From JBBRCX01 sp038204465 (GTDB lineage Bacteria > Planctomycetota > Phycisphaerae > Tepidisphaerales > Tepidisphaeraceae), in assembly GCA_038204465.1 (NCBI GenBank), contig JBBRCX010000085.1, forward strand, positions 1-19,795: DNA of 19,795 nt, given 5' to 3'. A program made the translations under genes and the position numbers. Numbering within the stretch: the stretch's first letter is position 1; each line of letters opens with the position of its first letter. Below, in pieces: positions 18,901 through 19,795 of the stretch. The notes below the pieces were generated by a model that saw nothing but the letters and a program-made list of their open reading frames with translations, was not told the DNA's origin and did not search any database.

Positions 18901-19688
18901 CGGCGGCCGGAACGCTCGGCGCACCCAACTTCATGATCGGCAACGGTGCCTTTGCCAGCGCGAGCCTCAGCGGGAATACGCTGACGCTTTCCCTCTCCGG
19001 CGTGGTGGATCAGAGCGTGGTAAGCGTTGCCCTCAACGCTTTGACCGACCTCGCCGGCAACGCCCTGGCGGGCGTCTCCACGCTGAACATCCAGGCGCTC
19101 TACGGCGACGTGAACCAAAGCGGCAGCGTGAGCGTGAGCGACTTGCAAGGGGTGAAGAACCATCTGCTCCAGCCGGTGGATGCGACGGACTATCTCTTCG
19201 ACGTGAACGGGAGCGGGGCGATCGGCGTGAGCGATCTGCAAGCGGTGAAGAATAACTTGCTGCACAGCGTCATCCCGCCGCCCGCTCCCGGCAGTCTGGA
19301 GTCAGCCGCTCCGCTGGCCGCTGACACCGGATCGCTGCTCCATTCCGCCGCTTCGCCCGCGCCCTTCATCGGCCCCCTGGCCGTGTCTGCGTATGCCAAA
19401 TCGCAAGGAAACTTTCTCCGCACCCTCCACAAGCTGCAGGCTTCGAGTGTGGCGATCCCGGTGGCTTTGCTCATGCCCTCGAGTCCTGCGCTCGCGAATG
19501 TCTTGGGAGCGAAGTTCTTCGCCGGCTTCCCCGCGTCCGCTGATGCCCCCGGATCACTCAGCGGCTTCAGCGCCGGGCCATCGGATGCGACCGACGCCTT
19601 GGGGCTAATCATGGCCCCGGCTGGAAGCGGCGACGGTCTTTTGAAAAATCTCGCCGGGATCCAGCTCAAGGGCAGCCGCCGGAAGTAG
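12957..19688 (+). CDS. Giant PPC / Rhs-YD / dockerin modular secreted protein (downstream part of split gene)
   Basis: 2243 codons; the GTG start is a formality because the protein continues from the ORF ending at 12944. Domains by eye: two or three PPC-like beta domains (residues about 25-340, e.g. GELDEWTFFGRAGESITV and NLDQWNFSAVAGQQVQF); an IPT-like domain (about 341-430); a linker; Rhs/YD repeats and core (about 679-1481; many YDxxGN motifs, ending NLYRFCSNNPIGLIDPTG); a hydrophobic glycine-rich tip (about 1482-1622); a conserved beta domain starting DPNDLIGPVGFG (about 1636-1830); FnIII-like (about 1835-1930) and Big_5-like (about 1969-2045) domains; a type I dockerin with two Ca loops, DVNQSGSVSVSD (2051-2062) and DVNGSGAIGVSD (2082-2093); and an Ala/Pro/Ser-rich tail. 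No LPXTG, PEP-CTERM or beta-barrel is evident. A surface or secreted role, perhaps adhesion or contact-dependent delivery, is inference. No separate immunity gene is visible. Confidence 0.85.
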   Translation: MIGGTINQVPDSGAMAVNAPSPGAISVAGELDEWTFFGRAGESITVVVNPGSGTPAPIPVSPLLSWANVQLLDSANNVLSSAANTASGNAVALSDLTLPADGTYKVRVNAPAGHTASTGNYVVTAWDSTKDVSTLNLGQVANGSISTPYNLDQWNFSAVAGQQVQFDLVNASNSAVTFTVAGPNGPVAGLTNLTADSALVNLPASGAYVLTVNGVNGATGNYAFALKQTTQTDLPLGTTYNGAFAGSGQAQLFKIAVPTTEPIIVRLDDAAAGDQNELYLKLGSAPTRSDFDYRFSATGADQSVLVPAATAGTWYALVYTQSAPAPSTFTLNAASSSVFVTGATPDHYAAGNTAIVTLTGAGFDPSTTVKLVDASNHIINPNVTGLDSLTQITATFDLSGVTAGQYSVQVSKAGGTDTLPNAFRVIPGPVAGPIITPVPHLTTSLSVPSVLPRHGTGTIYVTYSNTGDLAMPAPLLVLDCTDPVQHPILTLDQSLLTGGFWTSASPDGFSQEITIFATGKTPGVLQPGESITVPVYYAGLEQPWNFSHNTVPFELRDIEITDTTPLDWNLIKSQTQPTGISTAAWNAVFGNLVADAQPSGSLTHILADLQILNVTPPTANTWGSFVGLLDASAQYLGRLGETVTDVGKLWGFAVEQANGLSPVPTLASAVDASVPTSGLSLDFGRSFGESIISRYTPGALGYGWSVPWQISATPLFDGTIAVKGLQGSEVHYQPDSRHPGAYFSQTGDASVFTKNGDNTYTLTDPNGVVTHFRTDGKFDFVQDTNGNQVTAGYNGSGKLASLTHSAGQSLTIGYNGAGLISSVIDSVGRQTTYSYDDANQHLLSATTPAGTTTYSYGTGAAFHALASITFPDGTHEVLSYDSKGHLSGISRDGNTEPVTFTYELGKVTATDALSHTTASFFNDFGLVAKTQDGLGNLTTFTYDPKTFQVSKITDSIGQTQSFQYDSKGNLLTSVDQLGHQTNFTYGANSRLTSFIDANGNKTAYNYDTHGNLLSTNYADNSQERTTTFDPQGNPLSFVNRNGQPINLTWNTSGQVTREDFPGGSHYDYTYDAHGNLWTATDSGGTTTFTYNAADQLTRVDYPGGTFLKFALDSAGRRMEMEDQTGFKTGYHYDSVGRLASLTDTVGATIVTYSYDPAGHLVRKDNGNDTYTTYDYDANGNILHLINHAPGGSVNSHFDYTYDSLSLTRSMATVDGAWTYSYDGTGQLTHAVFASTNAAIANQDLTYNYDALGNRTTTVINGMTTVYTTNNLNQYISIGGVVQIYDKDGNLLSDGANVYTYNSLNDLIGVNGPSGTTSYAYDSLGHRTTSTRNGLETRYLVDPTGIGNVIGEFNGGGSVIAHYTHGLGLTSQVTGSGTYYYDFDVLGSTAGVGNTSGYYVNKYSYNPFGGMLSSTEAVVNSFQFGGQFGAQSSAGNVFLRSRFFFASDGRFLTADKARLFGGDLNLYRFCSNNPIGLIDPTGAASENANSLPGQVDAWGAMVGWASSSFGLAAHSLESIAKELPDLTKGAKLFGGFSNAGGVLGLGFGGFELTGAIYEKSGWSALHAGGSIGLGALGLGVALNVIPVTAPVVWILEGAALLAALSDLSPHLFPDTPIIPVLVGAHGPGSTSATAGSGDPNDLIGPVGFGAANFVAPSNSLLYRIDFENEPSASAPAQQVAVTNQLSASLDWTSFALTDIGFGDQVIPVPANSQYYSATVPMTYNGQTFEVQVEAGIHQATGQVYANFYSIDPNTSLPPSVLTGFLPPEDTTGRGLGHFSYTVKARPTVATGTAIHNVALISFDNQPIIATNQVDPHNPAVGIAASKEAIVTIDSGAPTSGVQALPAASPASFTVNWEGNDDNGGSGIASYDVYVSDNGGSLQLLRENTTDTSAPFAGVHGHTYGFLSVAHDHVGNTQALPTAAQATTTVDAVAPGLASIVSRKVQGAAGAFDVPLALGGPGTIEPRLNGPDTLVFTFSEPIKAAAGTLGAPNFMIGNGAFASASLSGNTLTLSLSGVVDQSVVSVALNALTDLAGNALAGVSTLNIQALYGDVNQSGSVSVSDLQGVKNHLLQPVDATDYLFDVNGSGAIGVSDLQAVKNNLLHSVIPPPAPGSLESAAPLAADTGSLLHSAASPAPFIGPLAVSAYAKSQGNFLRTLHKLQASSVAIPVALLMPSSPALANVLGAKFFAGFPASADAPGSLSGFSAGPSDATDALGLIMAPAGSGDGLLKNLAGIQLKGSRRK
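14991..17400 (+). repeat. Rhs/YD repeat region and Rhs core
   Basis: From LSLDFGRSFGESI onward the protein shows an Rhs-type shell followed by roughly twenty YD repeats, such as FTYDPKTFQVSKITDS, FQYDSKGNLLTSVDQ, YNYDTHGNLLST and YTYDAHGNLWTATD. It closes with the core signature SYNPFGG, GRFLTAD, GGDLNLYRF and DPTG (Asp1478). These repeats build the hollow shell known from Rhs and TcC proteins. Repetition is at protein level; DNA copies are diverged. Confidence 0.9.
16700..17820 (+). other. AT-richer island covering the Rhs core end and tip
   Basis: Counting bases in 60-bp lines gives about 65% GC at 16621-16680, then 53%, 52% and 42% (16681-16860), 43% (17161-17220), 48% (17221-17280), 48% (17581-17640) and 45% (17761-17820). 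It jumps to about 73% at 17821-17880. The frame is unbroken across both edges. This is the expected footprint of an exchanged Rhs core/tip cassette. Confidence 0.75.
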
Positions 19689-19757
19689 GTCATGATTGCG
19701 AACTGCCACGAAGCAAAGCCTGCGACTAAACGATGCAGTCGCTACATCGCGGCGTGG

Positions 19758-19777
19758 CGCGGACGCCCTCGTCCGCG
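19758..19777. repeat. Perfect palindromic hairpin sequence
   Basis: CGCGGACG (19758-19765) and its exact reverse complement CGTCCGCG (19770-19777) are separated by a CCCT loop: an 8-bp stem with a 4-nt loop. No T tract follows, so a rho-independent terminator is unlikely. It resembles REP-like intergenic palindromes. Confidence 0.7.
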
Positions 19778-19795
19778 AATGTCTGGCGGACGCCC
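19759..19795. repeat. Start of a 27-bp-period direct repeat (runs off the window)
   Basis: GCGGACGCCC occurs at 19759-19768 and again at 19786-19795, the last base of the window, a spacing of 27 bp. With only two copies and a truncated edge, it may be a tandem array or an element with two arms. Confidence 0.45.

Larger units (their letters stand above)
19689..19795. other. Non-coding 3' flank of the giant gene
   Basis: No plausible gene or T-rich terminator is seen in these 107 bases before the window ends. The right half contains a GC-rich short repeat (listed separately). Confidence 0.6.

Noticed and set aside
17844..19265. 473-codon open frame on the minus strand
   Set aside because: Antisense shadow of the dockerin-bearing end of the giant gene; low-complexity Arg/Gly/His-rich translation with no motif, as often seen in GC-rich DNA.

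Overview
The window looks like chromosomal accessory DNA from a GC-rich (roughly 60-70% by eye) environmental bacterium, most likely Verrucomicrobiota or a relative. The taxonomic guess rests on one giant secreted-type protein that combines beta-helix repeats, PPC domains, Rhs/YD repeats and a type I dockerin. No rRNA, tRNA, CRISPR array, integrase or transposase was seen.

Left part (2-7167, plus strand): the 3' half of a type 2 BREX (Pgl) phage-defence operon. It holds the C-terminal end of pglY (cut by the window edge), then complete pglZ, brxD and brxHI. The genes are separated by 9 bp, 3 bp and a 4-bp GTGA overlap, so they are probably one translationally coupled transcript. pglW and pglX would be expected to the left of the window. 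PglZ is the alkaline-phosphatase-fold core protein, PglY and BrxD are P-loop ATPases, and BrxHI is an Lhr-like superfamily 2 helicase.

Middle (7245 to about 11040, minus strand, convergent with brxHI): the helicase half of a large DarB-like methylase-helicase protein. Its motifs are intact, but the reading frame loses its 5' end at about 11040, where a different gene begins in the opposite orientation.

Right part (about 11040-19688, plus strand): a giant modular surface or secreted protein. It has also lost its 5' end at about 11040, so two unrelated genes, both missing their N-termini, meet head to head. An in-frame TAG at 12942-12944 then splits it into two ORFs of 656 and 2243 codons in the same frame. 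Domain order is beta-helix repeats (219-codon tandem unit), stop, PPC-type domains, an IPT-like domain, Rhs/YD repeats and Rhs core, a hydrophobic glycine-rich tip, a conserved beta domain, FnIII-like and Big_5-like domains, a dockerin and an Ala/Pro/Ser-rich tail. The end of the Rhs core plus the tip (about 16700-17820) lies in a markedly AT-richer island (about 42-53% GC against about 65-73% at its edges), as expected if an Rhs cassette was swapped in. Here, unusually, the tip is internal and the frame continues for about 600 residues.

The last 107 bases are non-coding and contain the start of a short GC-rich palindromic/direct repeat that runs off the window. The most notable observations are the head-to-head truncation junction, the in-frame amber codon and the internal low-GC Rhs tip. 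No wholly new system can be claimed from the sequence alone.
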